From Aquimarina sp. RZ0 (GTDB taxonomy: Bacteria > Bacteroidota > Bacteroidia > Flavobacteriales > Flavobacteriaceae), in assembly GCF_008370685.1 (NCBI RefSeq), contig NZ_VTZU01000023.1, positions 1 to 64,000 on the forward strand: DNA of 64,000 nucleotides. The letters run 5' to 3'. Of this stretch, positions 7,758 to 15,389 are shown piece by piece. A program made the translations under genes and the position numbers. How positions within the stretch are numbered: position 1 is the first letter of the stretch; every line of letters starts with the position of its first letter. The notes beneath the pieces were generated by a model. That model was not told where the DNA came from. It saw only the letters and a program-made list of their open reading frames with translations, and did not search any database.

Positions 7758-8447
7758 ATGCCAGAAATTAATTATATCAAACATCTTAATGGTGTTTTTA
7801 TTCAGTTTACCAAAGACAGCAGATTGAACCCTACACATATCAGTCTATACATTGCTCTTTTTCAACTTTGGAACTATAATCGTTTTCCGGATGAATTTTA
7901 TATCCATCGTGATGAGGTAATGGCATACTCTAAAATCGGTTCTAAATCCACCTATCATAAAAGTATTAAGGAACTGAGCCATTGGAAATATATCGTTTAT
8001 TATCCTTCTCACAATCCGTTTAAAGGAAGTAAGGTTAGGTTGTTTGATTTTGGGACAAGTTCTGGACAAGCTCTAGACTACTACCGTACCAAAATCGAGA
8101 CAAGTACTGGACAAGCACTGGTACCTTTATATAAACATATACAAACTATAGAAAACAATAATAAACCTAAAAATAAAAAAGAAGTTTTTGATTTTTTTGA
8201 AAAAATGGATTGGCCAATTTCTAAAGCCAAGCAGTTTTTTAGTCACTATGAATCTGTCGGATGGAGAAAAGGAAATGTTACAATTGAAAACTGGCAAGCT
8301 GCAGCTGAAAGTTGGATACTCAAATCTGAAGCGTTGAAAATACAGCAAACATCAAAAGTAGTTGACCAAAACTCTGTCTTGAGCCTGTCGAAAGGTCAGG
8401 ACAACCTCAAGACGAGTACTAACAAAGATTATAATGAACCGCTCTGA
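7758..8447 (+). CDS. Winged-helix mobile-element replication/regulatory protein
   Basis: 229 aa, cytoplasmic. Residues ~1-100 look like a replication-initiator-type winged helix (FTKDSRLNPTHISLYIALFQLWN…IHRDEVMAYSKIGSKSTYHKSIKELSHWKYIVYYPS). The second half carries a helical domain (EVFDFFEKMDWPISKAKQFFSHYESVGWRKGNVTIENWQAAAESWI) that resembles the DnaD-like tail of primosome-type proteins. The next gene is a DnaC-like ATPase overlapping by 14 bases, so the pair may load helicase on the element. The C-terminal linker is partly encoded by a REP-like repeat (8377-8412). Exact role inferred. Confidence 0.6.
   Translation: MPEINYIKHLNGVFIQFTKDSRLNPTHISLYIALFQLWNYNRFPDEFYIHRDEVMAYSKIGSKSTYHKSIKELSHWKYIVYYPSHNPFKGSKVRLFDFGTSSGQALDYYRTKIETSTGQALVPLYKHIQTIENNNKPKNKKEVFDFFEKMDWPISKAKQFFSHYESVGWRKGNVTIENWQAAAESWILKSEALKIQQTSKVVDQNSVLSLSKGQDNLKTSTNKDYNEPL
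8377..8412. repeat. REP-like hairpin inside a coding sequence
   Basis: tcttgagcctgtc (8377-8389) pairs with gacaacctcaaga (8400-8412) with two mismatches. The core, cttgagcctgtcgaaagg, is a widespread interspersed bacterial repeat. Here it is read in frame as SLSKGQDN, adding a linker near the C-terminus of the replication protein. Confidence 0.5.
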
Positions 8448-9111
8448 TATGACATATCAAAATCCACATATCATCATTGAATCCGGAGTGCAATATTCTT
8501 TAGGATCTGTAGAACAAAATATAATCTCCTATGATTTTTCTAAAATTCTCATCTACCTGAATGCTAAAGGGAAGTTGCTTTTTGGTAAGTCTTTTAAAAT
8601 CTACGAAGAGGATAAAGCCATAATTTATAAACTTTGTATTTACTTCATTAAGGATGTTGAGAGCTGCAAAAAATTTGGAATGGATCCTACTAAAGGAATT
8701 TTGCTTACTGGACCTGTGGGATGTGGAAAAACGAGCTTAATGAAGTTATTGCCTTATATAGTTCCTTATCAAAAACCGTATGAGGTTATTCCATCCAGAG
8801 CCATTGCATTCTCGTTCAATAACAAAGGTTTTTCGACCATTACCGAATATGGTGACTTTGGATGTTTTTGTTTTGATGATCTCGGAATAGAACCTACAGG
8901 AAGACATTTTGGAAAAGATTGTAATGTTATGGGAGAAATACTGCTTTCCAGATATGATCTATTTCAAAAATATGATATTAAAACTTTTGCGACTACAAAC
9001 CTTAATGCTCAGGAGTTAGAAGAACGTTATGGTAACCGTGTGCGTTCTCGTATGCGGCAATTATTTAATCTAATTGCTTTTGATAAAGGGAGTGTGGATA
9101 AGAGGGGTTAG
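8434..9111 (+). CDS. DnaC-like AAA+ ATPase of the integrated element
   Basis: 225 aa. Walker A TGPVGCGKTS lies at residues 92-101 and Walker B CFCFDDLG at about 144-151. A sensor-1-like ATTNL follows, and then an arginine-rich ERYGNRVRSRMRQL close to the arginine-finger pattern of DnaC/IstB ATPases. Family members load or remodel helicases, or help transposition. The gene overlaps the preceding winged-helix gene by 14 bases, indicating a co-translated pair. It has no transposase neighbour, so replication or mobilisation support is preferred over an IstB role. Confidence 0.75.
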   Translation: MNRSDMTYQNPHIIIESGVQYSLGSVEQNIISYDFSKILIYLNAKGKLLFGKSFKIYEEDKAIIYKLCIYFIKDVESCKKFGMDPTKGILLTGPVGCGKTSLMKLLPYIVPYQKPYEVIPSRAIAFSFNNKGFSTITEYGDFGCFCFDDLGIEPTGRHFGKDCNVMGEILLSRYDLFQKYDIKTFATTNLNAQELEERYGNRVRSRMRQLFNLIAFDKGSVDKRG

Positions 9112-9123
9112 TTGGGTAATAAT

Positions 9124-9153
9124 TTGCTAACCATTAGAAATCTGTTAGATTTG
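9124..9153 (+). promoter_or_regulatory. Bacteroidota-type promoter
   Basis: TTG at 9124-9126 (within TTTG) is followed by 19 bases and then TAGATTTG at 9146-9153, an exact match to TTTG-N19-TAnnTTTG. It would start transcription near 9160. A hairpin of aaaacacacat and atgtgttttt lies in the resulting leader at about 9157-9200. Confidence 0.6.
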
Positions 9154-9226
9154 TAAAAAAACACACATGGGGAATATATCTATTGGTAGATGTGTTTTTG
9201 TGTTGTGGCGCATTAAAATCAAAATT

Positions 9227-9619
9227 ATGGCAAGATGGATGGAAGCATTAAATAAAAAAGAGGGAGTTATGTTTGAGATGGCTCCTAACTTTCTTATTTA
9301 TTGCTCTAGACATTTACCTAAAAATCTCAAAAATGAATTCCCAATACTCTTTAATTTGGATCTCAATTCGGACAACTGGATAGACGAATTACAGACGTTT
9401 AAATCGGACAAAATATCTGGACTGAAAAACGAAATTGAACAAGTTCAGAGAATACTGAATAAAGAAGAGTCTACTCCTAATGTGAATACGGAAAAGGTAT
9501 TAAAATTTTGGACTACGGATGAGTATGACTTGAAAAACATTAATGATGATATAAATAATTTAAAATCTTTCTTCAAAAAGTCGATAGAACAAAATTTAGA
9601 AATCAAAATTTATTTATAA
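9227..9619 (+). CDS. Hypothetical protein, 130 aa (possible cargo/immunity gene)
   Basis: The frame can start at ATG 9167, but that would be only a few bases from the predicted transcription start and gives an unlikely N-terminus. ATG 9227 (MARWMEALNKKEG) is chosen. The product is soluble, helical and acidic, with an FLIYCSRHLPKNLKNEF segment and a KNEIEQVQRIL coiled-coil-like stretch. No family recognised. It is followed after 4 bases by the next gene on the same strand, so the two form a unit. Confidence 0.6.
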   Translation: MARWMEALNKKEGVMFEMAPNFLIYCSRHLPKNLKNEFPILFNLDLNSDNWIDELQTFKSDKISGLKNEIEQVQRILNKEESTPNVNTEKVLKFWTTDEYDLKNINDDINNLKSFFKKSIEQNLEIKIYL

Positions 9620-9623
9620 ATCA

Positions 9624-10016
9624 ATGAAATCAGATTTCGTAAAAATAATTGAGTGTTTTAATATCACAGGAATTGGTCTTTTGACAGAGTTACAACATTC
9701 TGAAAACGGAATCCCCCCAAATACACAAATATTTGACTCTATAACAAATGAAACTTGGATAATTAAGAAAAGAGTTCATCATGGAATATTAATTCTGGAT
9801 AGGTCTGAAAAATATTTCGAATGTGAAACAGAATCAATGCATGTAGATAGTGTTTTTAAGACCAAATCTGAACGAGAAATAGCAGTGAAAAAAGAATTAG
9901 AAAAACGGGGAAAAGGAATTTATTTGTATTTACTTAAACCGAAAAATAAAAAGAATAAGGTGAAACCTGAAAAAGGAACTGAATTAAAAATAAAACGGCA
10001 ACACAACACTATGTAA
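9624..10016 (+). CDS. Hypothetical protein, 130 aa, beta-barrel-like N-terminus
   Basis: 130 residues, probably cytoplasmic. The N-terminal part (IIECFNITGIGLLTELQHSENGIPPNTQIFDSITNETWIIKKRV) has the strand-G-strand pattern of an EF-Tu domain-2-like small barrel, where a similar F.I.G.G motif occurs. That is a loose resemblance only. The C-terminus is highly basic (KPKNKKNKVKPEKG). It is paired with the 130-aa gene 4 bases upstream. Function unknown. Confidence 0.6.
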   Translation: MKSDFVKIIECFNITGIGLLTELQHSENGIPPNTQIFDSITNETWIIKKRVHHGILILDRSEKYFECETESMHVDSVFKTKSEREIAVKKELEKRGKGIYLYLLKPKNKKNKVKPEKGTELKIKRQHNTM

Positions 10017-10067
10017 AAATGCATTAAAACGCTTTTAGCATTAAGCAGTAAGTAATTAATACAGAAT

Positions 10068-10733
10068 ATGTTCAATTGGTTCAAAAAAAAGAAATCTAAT
10101 CCGGAATCTGAATTTCAATCGGAGTCTTCAAAATCCTATGACTTTAAATGGTATGAGATAGGGGAAGGAAACCCTTTTAATAAGAAAGTTTTGGATATTC
10201 GTTCATATACTGGTACGATGCTTGCTTTTACGAAAGAAAAAAAGGTGGCTGAAAAGTACAACGCGATGCGTCAGTCAAATGGAGAATATTTAATAAACCA
10301 ACAAATTTTAAACTCTGTTGATTCAACTACAGATCTAAAATACCCTCATAATGGAGATGAATTAAATGGAATTGTCTTTAAAGCAGATAGTATGGACTGC
10401 AAATGGGATATCTACGCTTTTGAAAATACTTTTTATTTTAGTAGAAGCTGGAATGGAGATTTGACTTACAAGGCAAAGTTTAAAATAGACTCAGATTCAA
10501 TTGAAATAACTGAGATAGAACATTCAAATGAAATTGAACAGAATATGGCATTAAGTGATATTCATTATTTGATTAAAACTCACGCATTGAATCAACCCAT
10601 TCCTCATAATGTTCCAAGCGAACTTAAAACTGAAATGGAAATCGCTCAATGGTCTTTTTCTAAATTTGGTAATCGTGCATATTATGCTACTTATGAAAAT
10701 ACTTTTGACACTGTAGTAACTTTAAAGAAATAA
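10068..10733 (+). CDS. Hypothetical protein, 221 aa (cargo gene)
   Basis: A cytoplasmic protein with a basic start, MFNWFKKKK, like that of the DUF2199 gene (MFWKKKK). The centre has the pattern FKWYEIGEGNPFNKKVLDIRSYTGTMLAF, followed by an alternating-strand region (FYFSRSWNGDLTYKAKFKI). I recall this kind of 220-aa protein as widespread in Bacteroidota cargo regions but cannot name a family. It stands alone, 51 bases after the previous gene and 194 before the next. Confidence 0.6.
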   Translation: MFNWFKKKKSNPESEFQSESSKSYDFKWYEIGEGNPFNKKVLDIRSYTGTMLAFTKEKKVAEKYNAMRQSNGEYLINQQILNSVDSTTDLKYPHNGDELNGIVFKADSMDCKWDIYAFENTFYFSRSWNGDLTYKAKFKIDSDSIEITEIEHSNEIEQNMALSDIHYLIKTHALNQPIPHNVPSELKTEMEIAQWSFSKFGNRAYYATYENTFDTVVTLKK

Positions 10734-10865
10734 AACTACCACTATCACCTAGTATGTTATCATAGTAGTTAAGTTATAAAACAAAGGTTCTTGTAAATTT
10801 GCGATCGTACAAAGACTGTAAGCCAGGAAATGTATAAAAATCAGTACAGATTTATGAAAGGCTAA

Positions 10866-10899
10866 GTAACATTTTGTAATGCTAAAACATATATTTATA
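10866..10899 (+). promoter_or_regulatory. Upstream block shared with the DUF2199 gene
   Basis: gtaacattttg at 10866-10876 and acatatatttata at 10887-10899 repeat the block at 5047-5082 with a spacing two bases shorter. It lies just before the DUF1963 gene. Confidence 0.4.
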
Positions 10900-10927
10900 A
10901 AATTGTGTATAATAAAAACTAACATCT

Positions 10928-11695
10928 ATGATTCCTGACTTTTTAAAGAAATTTGAATCAGATTTAAAGAAATACGAACGAGAATTTGTTCGAATAAAAG
11001 CGAAACCAAGAAAGGAAAAACTTCTTGAAGATAATCTAGAATTAAAAGATAGTAAGTTTTTAGGATTCCCTTTTTTTCCTGAAGACAAGGAATATCCAAA
11101 AGACCAAAACGGAAAACCGATGATAATGATTGCTCAACTAAATTTTGAGCAAATTCCTAAACTCAAAGATTTTCCGGAGGATGGAATTCTGCAACTTTTT
11201 CTTTCGCCTAAAGACTGGTACGAAGAAGGCTCGAAAATTATTTATCATTCAAAAGAAGAATTAAATAAGCCTACACTAAATAATTTTTCATTTCTTTCTA
11301 TTAAAGATTATGAAGAAATCCCTATATATAAACTTCATCAACTTTCTTTTGAAAAATGTATTGACAAAGGAGGTTCGGAAGACTCTCAATTTGACTATCT
11401 TTTTGATGGTATTGATTATTGGGACTTTACTGAAAATTTGACTGAACAACAAGAAAAGCAGTTCGGAGAATATTTCAATTCTAATGGGCATAAAATAGGT
11501 GGATACGCAGAATTTACTCAGTCCGACCCAAGAGATTACAATGCTGAACAAAGAAATGACATTCAAGTTTTGCAAATAGACGTAGATGACCACATCATGT
11601 TCGGAGATAGTGGACTAGGACACATTTTTATAAGTAAAGAAAGTCTTATTCAAAAAGATTTTTCTAAAGCTTATTTTTATTGGGATTGTTGCTGA
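10928..11695 (+). CDS. DUF1963 / YwqG family protein
   Basis: 255 aa, cytoplasmic. The family pattern is clear: DSKFLGFPFFPEDKEYPKDQNGKPM, then AQLNFEQIPKLKDFPEDGILQLFLS near residues 40-95, and near the C-terminus HKIGGYAEFTQSDPR, VLQIDVDD, FGDSGLGHIFISKESL. These match DUF1963, whose B. subtilis member YwqG is encoded beside an LXG toxin locus. Molecular function is unknown. In this cargo region, with a leader shared with the DUF2199 gene, an orphan-immunity role is possible but unproven. Confidence 0.85.
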   Translation: MIPDFLKKFESDLKKYEREFVRIKAKPRKEKLLEDNLELKDSKFLGFPFFPEDKEYPKDQNGKPMIMIAQLNFEQIPKLKDFPEDGILQLFLSPKDWYEEGSKIIYHSKEELNKPTLNNFSFLSIKDYEEIPIYKLHQLSFEKCIDKGGSEDSQFDYLFDGIDYWDFTENLTEQQEKQFGEYFNSNGHKIGGYAEFTQSDPRDYNAEQRNDIQVLQIDVDDHIMFGDSGLGHIFISKESLIQKDFSKAYFYWDCC

Positions 11696-11808
11696 AAAAT
11701 TACTATATACAACATTATCTCTCTTACGATGTGATTAGCTACTAAGTGATTATGCTATGTCCCTTTAACTTTGTAAACTATCTGCCTTAATGAACAACTA
11801 AAACGACA

Positions 11809-12048
11809 ATGAATAAAGCTCAAATTTTGAATGTTATTAAGCTTTTCATAAAATTACTTTTTGCAATTCTAACTGGGGTATTAATTTTTATTTATTCACT
11901 TGCTCTAATTGAAAAAATAAAACACCCGACTTTTAAGAACCTGCCAGAAAATGAATTCATTATTATTGGAATATTTCTGTTAATATTAATATTCTTTAAT
12001 TTAAAATGGGTTTTTGGCTTATTCAATCGTAAAAAGATGAAAAGCTAA
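11809..12048 (+). CDS. Small two-helix membrane protein, 79 aa
   Basis: Two hydrophobic segments (residues ~10-32 and ~48-66) separated by a polar loop (EKIKHPTFKNLPENE), ending in a basic tail (NRKKMKS). It is probably an inner membrane protein with both ends inside. No family recognised. It stands alone before the convergent integrase gene. Confidence 0.5.
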   Translation: MNKAQILNVIKLFIKLLFAILTGVLIFIYSLALIEKIKHPTFKNLPENEFIIIGIFLLILIFFNLKWVFGLFNRKKMKS

Positions 12049-12096
12049 ACTAAACCATCCTTTTCGGAACAATAAAGTTATCAGGATATAAGTATA

Positions 12097-13356
12097 TTAT
12101 TTAACTTTTACCTTAGATTCTTTACTGTCGTCAGTATTAATAAGTTTATCTCTCAATAATTGCATGTCTTCACTTACTTTCCTTTCTATTACCCGAGCAT
12201 AAATCTGTGTGGTAGCTAATTTTGTATGCCCTAATAGTTTAGAAACTGTTTCAATTGGTACTCCATTACTCAAGGTAATAGTTGTAGCAAATGTATGACG
12301 GGCCATATGGAAAGTTAAATTCTTTCTAATGCCGCAGGCATCTGCAATTTCTTTAAGGTATAGATTAAGTTTTTCGTTAGTAATTACTGGAAACAGTGTT
12401 CCTGATACTACCGTCATTGGATGGTTATGATATTTATTAATCAACTCTTGGGCTCTATCAAGTAAAGGTACTTTTATTGGTGTTTTGGTTTTCTGTCGTC
12501 TAGTGATAATCCAATTATTTCCATCAATACCTTTATGTACATGAGTTTCTGTTAGAGTAATAATATCAGCATAACTAATACCAGTATAACAGCTGAATAC
12601 AAATATATCTCTTACTCTTTCCAGTCGTTCAATAGGGAAGTGGTATGTTTCTAGATTAGAGAGTTCGTTCTCAGTTAAAAATTCACGTTCTCTTTTTTCG
12701 AATGTTGGCTTCCATCTAATAAATGGGTCTTTATCCAGCCATTCCAGATGATATGCAAGAGTTATCATCTTACGCATTCTTTGTATATGTTTCATTACCG
12801 TATTATGACTCATAGCTTTTGGATGACCCTTAGGCCAATAACTATGAAGGAAACCTTCAAAATCACAAACAAATTTGTAATTCAATTGCTTCAGGTAGAT
12901 GTCGGTTGTTTTTAGTTTTTGTTCAAGAAACCTGTTGATATAATTTTCGGTTACTCCAAAGTTTCTAATAGTACCCGCTGTTAAGGTTTTTTCAATCTTT
13001 TGAGAGTGATATTTAATAAGTTCTTGCAAAGTTTTGTTGTTTTCTCCTTCACCAAGATATCTCTGTTTAATTAATTTTGCCGTTATGAGCTCGCCTTTGA
13101 ATTTAAGTTCTTGGTACTGTTGAAATAATTGGGAGTGTACCTGATCCAAATATTGATTAATTTGTCGAGCTTTTGTTGAGGTCCCTCGTGCTCTTTTTTT
13201 CTTTGCATCCCATAAATCGATGGATACTTTTCTTTTGAGGCTTATGTTAACTCGTTTTTGATTAACAGTCACTCGAGCATATAAAAGTGCTTCATTATTT
13301 GTAGCGCTTTTTTGGTCTGCCCAAAATAGAATTGAGAAAGTGCTTTTAGTTCGCAT
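12097..13356 (-). CDS. Tyrosine recombinase (IntDOT-like integrase)
   Basis: 419 aa with an N-terminal arm-binding domain (~1-100), a SAM-like core-binding domain (~105-215) and a catalytic domain (~220-400). The catalytic residues seen are His350 and Arg353 (HMARH), His377 (LLGHTKLATTQIY) and the nucleophile Tyr386; a Lys lies in the RRQKTKTP strand. The usual first arginine (GLR) is replaced by Ser261 (TGISYAD), a substitution known in the Bacteroides CTnDOT integrase group. The gene is the last of the element and reads away from the tRNA-Arg 3' end, the normal layout for tRNA-targeted integration. A palindrome and short repeats lie directly upstream. Confidence 0.92.
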   Translation of the reverse strand: MRTKSTFSILFWADQKSATNNEALLYARVTVNQKRVNISLKRKVSIDLWDAKKKRARGTSTKARQINQYLDQVHSQLFQQYQELKFKGELITAKLIKQRYLGEGENNKTLQELIKYHSQKIEKTLTAGTIRNFGVTENYINRFLEQKLKTTDIYLKQLNYKFVCDFEGFLHSYWPKGHPKAMSHNTVMKHIQRMRKMITLAYHLEWLDKDPFIRWKPTFEKREREFLTENELSNLETYHFPIERLERVRDIFVFSCYTGISYADIITLTETHVHKGIDGNNWIITRRQKTKTPIKVPLLDRAQELINKYHNHPMTVVSGTLFPVITNEKLNLYLKEIADACGIRKNLTFHMARHTFATTITLSNGVPIETVSKLLGHTKLATTQIYARVIERKVSEDMQLLRDKLINTDDSKESKVKVK

Positions 13357-13434
13357 AGTCGTCGTCTTTTTAGTTAAAAATTACTGTAGACGAAAGTCAA
13401 ATCAACTATACCAGTATAATAGTGTCTCCTAACT

Positions 13435-13494
13435 CAAAGTGTCAGTTGAACTGACACTTTGAAAAATAACTGACGGATAACTGACATTTTAAAT
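13435..13494. promoter_or_regulatory. Palindrome plus ACTGAC repeats between integrase and tRNA
   Basis: caaagtgtcagtt (13435-13447) and aactgacactttg (13449-13461) form a perfect 13-bp inverted repeat around one base. Two further aactgac units follow at about 13468 and 13479. Clustered repeats of this kind beside an integrase are typical of arm-type recombinase or excisionase sites, or of an operator for the integrase promoter. Confidence 0.5.
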
Positions 13495-13531
13495 CAAATC
13501 ACATCAAATTATAGGAAGCTCTAAAAACCAG

Positions 13532-13565
13532 AAAACCACGCAATTCCTAAGAATTGCGTGGTTTT
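13532..13565. terminator. Strong bidirectional terminator after tRNA-Arg
   Basis: aaaaccacgcaattc and gaattgcgtggtttt are perfect 15-bp arms around a CTAA loop. The stem runs from A-tract to T-tract and so works in both directions. It lies 25 bases from the tRNA 3' end and ends the tRNA transcript. Confidence 0.8.
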
Positions 13566-13589
13566 GATGCTGTTTATAACAGCTTTTCG

Positions 13590-13663
13590 TGACCTCGGCA
13601 GGATTCAAACCTGCAACCTCTTGAGCCGTAATCAAGTGCACTATTCAGTTATGCTACGAGGCC
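13590..13663 (-). tRNA. tRNA-Arg (anticodon ACG)
   Basis: The reverse strand folds into a full cloverleaf of 74 nt: acceptor GGCCTCG/CGAGGTC with one G-U, D stem GCAT/GTGC, anticodon stem CTTGA/TCAAG with loop TTACGGC (anticodon ACG), variable AGGTT, T stem GCAGG/CCTGC with loop TTTGAAT, and discriminator A. No CCA is encoded. A34 would be edited to inosine to read CGN codons. Two invariant positions are changed together: G19 is A and C56 is T, which keeps the D-loop/T-loop tertiary pair as A-U. The gene is the probable attachment target of the neighbouring integrase. Confidence 0.9.
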
Positions 13664-13708
13664 TTTTTTGCGGGTGCAAATATATGAGTATTTTCGGAAA
13701 ATATAAAA

Positions 13709-13936
13709 TTATTTTGAGATTTCTTTTTTAAAAATTTTAATTACGTGACTTGCTTTTTCAATGTCAGAATTAAAAATAAAAAGTTCGGATGAATACCCTA
13801 AAGTTCCAAAACCAGCTAATCTGCCTGATTCTTGATGATCCCTGATTACAAAAGGGATGCTTATTTCGCTTAATAAAAAGGCTAGCCTGTTAATTATAAT
13901 TGATGTTCCTGAATATATCTTTATATGTTCTCTCAT
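13709..13936 (-). CDS. DUF2007 family protein (putative signal transducing protein)
   Basis: 75 aa. The pattern IKIYSGTSIIINRLAFLLSEISIPFVIRDHQESGRLAGFG is that of DUF2007 proteins, small PII-like alpha/beta folds sometimes described as putative signal transducers. It is cytoplasmic and has no catalytic motif. It lies just 5' of the tRNA, outside the integrated element, and downstream of the SPFH gene on the same strand with a hairpin between them. Confidence 0.75.
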   Translation of the reverse strand: MREHIKIYSGTSIIINRLAFLLSEISIPFVIRDHQESGRLAGFGTLGYSSELFIFNSDIEKASHVIKIFKKEISK

Positions 13937-14010
13937 AATGCAAAGTTTTTAATTTATAGATGAATCTATTGTTGATCAAAATAATAGGAGATGAGTTCGT
14001 ATTTTATTTT

Positions 14011-14039
14011 GAGCGGAATGAAACCTTTTCATTCCGCTC
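14011..14039. terminator. Hairpin downstream of the SPFH gene
   Basis: gagcggaatgaaa (14011-14023) and tttcattccgctc (14027-14039) are perfect 13-bp arms with a 3-nt loop, seven bases after the SPFH stop. Reading in the gene's direction no U-run follows, so it may stabilise or stop the transcript rather than be a classical terminator. Confidence 0.55.
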
Positions 14040-14045
14040 TTTCAA

Positions 14046-15389
14046 CTAGTATTCTTTAGCTGTTTTTTGAGACATCATTTTTTTGGCAAGATCTGCACCA
14101 ATCAGAGATTGTAACAAATTACCATCAGCCCCTTGTTTTCCTCCATCCTGAATATAGATTTCAGGTAGTTTAAGATCTTTAAGTTGTTTAGCAACATTTA
14201 CAGAGGTTTTATATTCCCATTCAGCTCGTTCCTGTGGTGTAAGTCCTGCAGTTACCAATTTAGCATTCTCATAGGATTGAGCGTCTGCCATCGTTTTCTG
14301 AGTCTTAGCTTTAAACTGTGCTACTTCATAGTTCTTACGTTCTTCTATAAGATTAAATTCGGCTACCTTTGCTCTGGTTTCTGCCTCAATTGTTTTTTGA
14401 ATTTGTTCTTTTTCCAAACGAGCACGTTCTGTTGCTTTTTCTGCTTCTCCTTTTGCCGTTTCCTTCTGTGCACGGTAGAATTGACGCTCAGCTTGTTGTT
14501 TTTCTAATTGAGTCTGTGCTACTTCTTCCTTTTGTAATTGTAAACGTTTGTCAAAAGTAGTCTCCCAGTCAATTTCTGTTACAACTGCCTGAACTACAGT
14601 AAGACCGTATCCCAATAAAGAGTTGCCTTTTTCTCTAACAGGTTCTCCATTCTCATATTGAATACGAAAACGCTTTTGTTTTGATTCTTTATTAACAACC
14701 GTTCTAATGGTAGAACTGTCTCCAATAATCTCGCGATTCTCGTTAGCAAAATACTCTTCTAGTACATACATTCCGTTTTCTAGCTGATCCTTAAAATATC
14801 TATCAAAATCAGAAGCTTGTCCGGAGATATAATCCTGAGCGTCCATTAGTTTGCAAGTGTTCTTGATCGATTGATCTATATTAGGGATGATCCTGGATCT
14901 GATTAGGTTTCTTTCTGTTTTATTACGATCTGCAACAGATAAAAATTGATCCTCATCAACGGTATTAATACTAATAACAACAGAAGTAGCAATTCTGGCT
15001 TTTACCGCATCGCTAAACGCCCAATATTTTGCAATATCTACATTAGCATATTTGCTTTGCTCCCCAAGCTCATTCTTTTTATTGGGGATCACATACTTAA
15101 TAGGTAGTTCAAATTGAATGGGTATCAAGCGACCCCACATTTTGGTGTTGATTCCCTGATGCACAACTGCTTTCTGACTTCCCCACGGGTACTGTACTGC
15201 ATAAGCGGTACCTGGTTCTGCATAAAAGAACATTCCCGAAAGGACACTCATAACAAAACCAATAATGATCATACCAAGGTTTCTCTGTCTGGTAAATTTA
15301 TGTAGTGTTTTTGATGTTTTAAAAAACGGTTTGATTATAAATATAGAGGTTCCCAATAGAACCATTATTATTCCTAGATATGTTAGCAT
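14046..15389 (-). CDS. SPFH/band-7 domain membrane protein (prohibitin/flotillin-like)
   Basis: 447 aa. Two membrane segments at the N-terminus (about residues 3-20 and 38-56) precede an SPFH-like domain (~60-290: EPGTAYAVQYPWGSQKAVVHQG…VVQAVVTEIDWETTFDKRLQLQKE). A long charged coiled coil rich in Glu, Gln, Lys and Ala follows (~290-390: QTQLEKQQAERQFYRAQKETAKGEAEKATERAR, continuing with further such heptads), then a short tail. Family members form membrane-bound rings that organise proteins or proteases. It is a single gene with a 375-base upstream region. Confidence 0.8.
   Translation of the reverse strand: MLTYLGIIMVLLGTSIFIIKPFFKTSKTLHKFTRQRNLGMIIIGFVMSVLSGMFFYAEPGTAYAVQYPWGSQKAVVHQGINTKMWGRLIPIQFELPIKYVIPNKKNELGEQSKYANVDIAKYWAFSDAVKARIATSVVISINTVDEDQFLSVADRNKTERNLIRSRIIPNIDQSIKNTCKLMDAQDYISGQASDFDRYFKDQLENGMYVLEEYFANENREIIGDSSTIRTVVNKESKQKRFRIQYENGEPVREKGNSLLGYGLTVVQAVVTEIDWETTFDKRLQLQKEEVAQTQLEKQQAERQFYRAQKETAKGEAEKATERARLEKEQIQKTIEAETRAKVAEFNLIEERKNYEVAQFKAKTQKTMADAQSYENAKLVTAGLTPQERAEWEYKTSVNVAKQLKDLKLPEIYIQDGGKQGADGNLLQSLIGADLAKKMMSQKTAKEY

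Noticed and set aside
8434..9111. IstB-type transposition helper
   Set aside because: No IstA transposase neighbour or IS ends were seen; the pairing with a winged-helix protein fits a DnaC-like replication role better.
14184..14560. Phe/Leu/Cys-rich plus-strand frames opposite the SPFH gene
   Set aside because: They mirror the Glu/Lys/Gln coiled-coil codons of the real gene; the hydrophobicity is an artefact.
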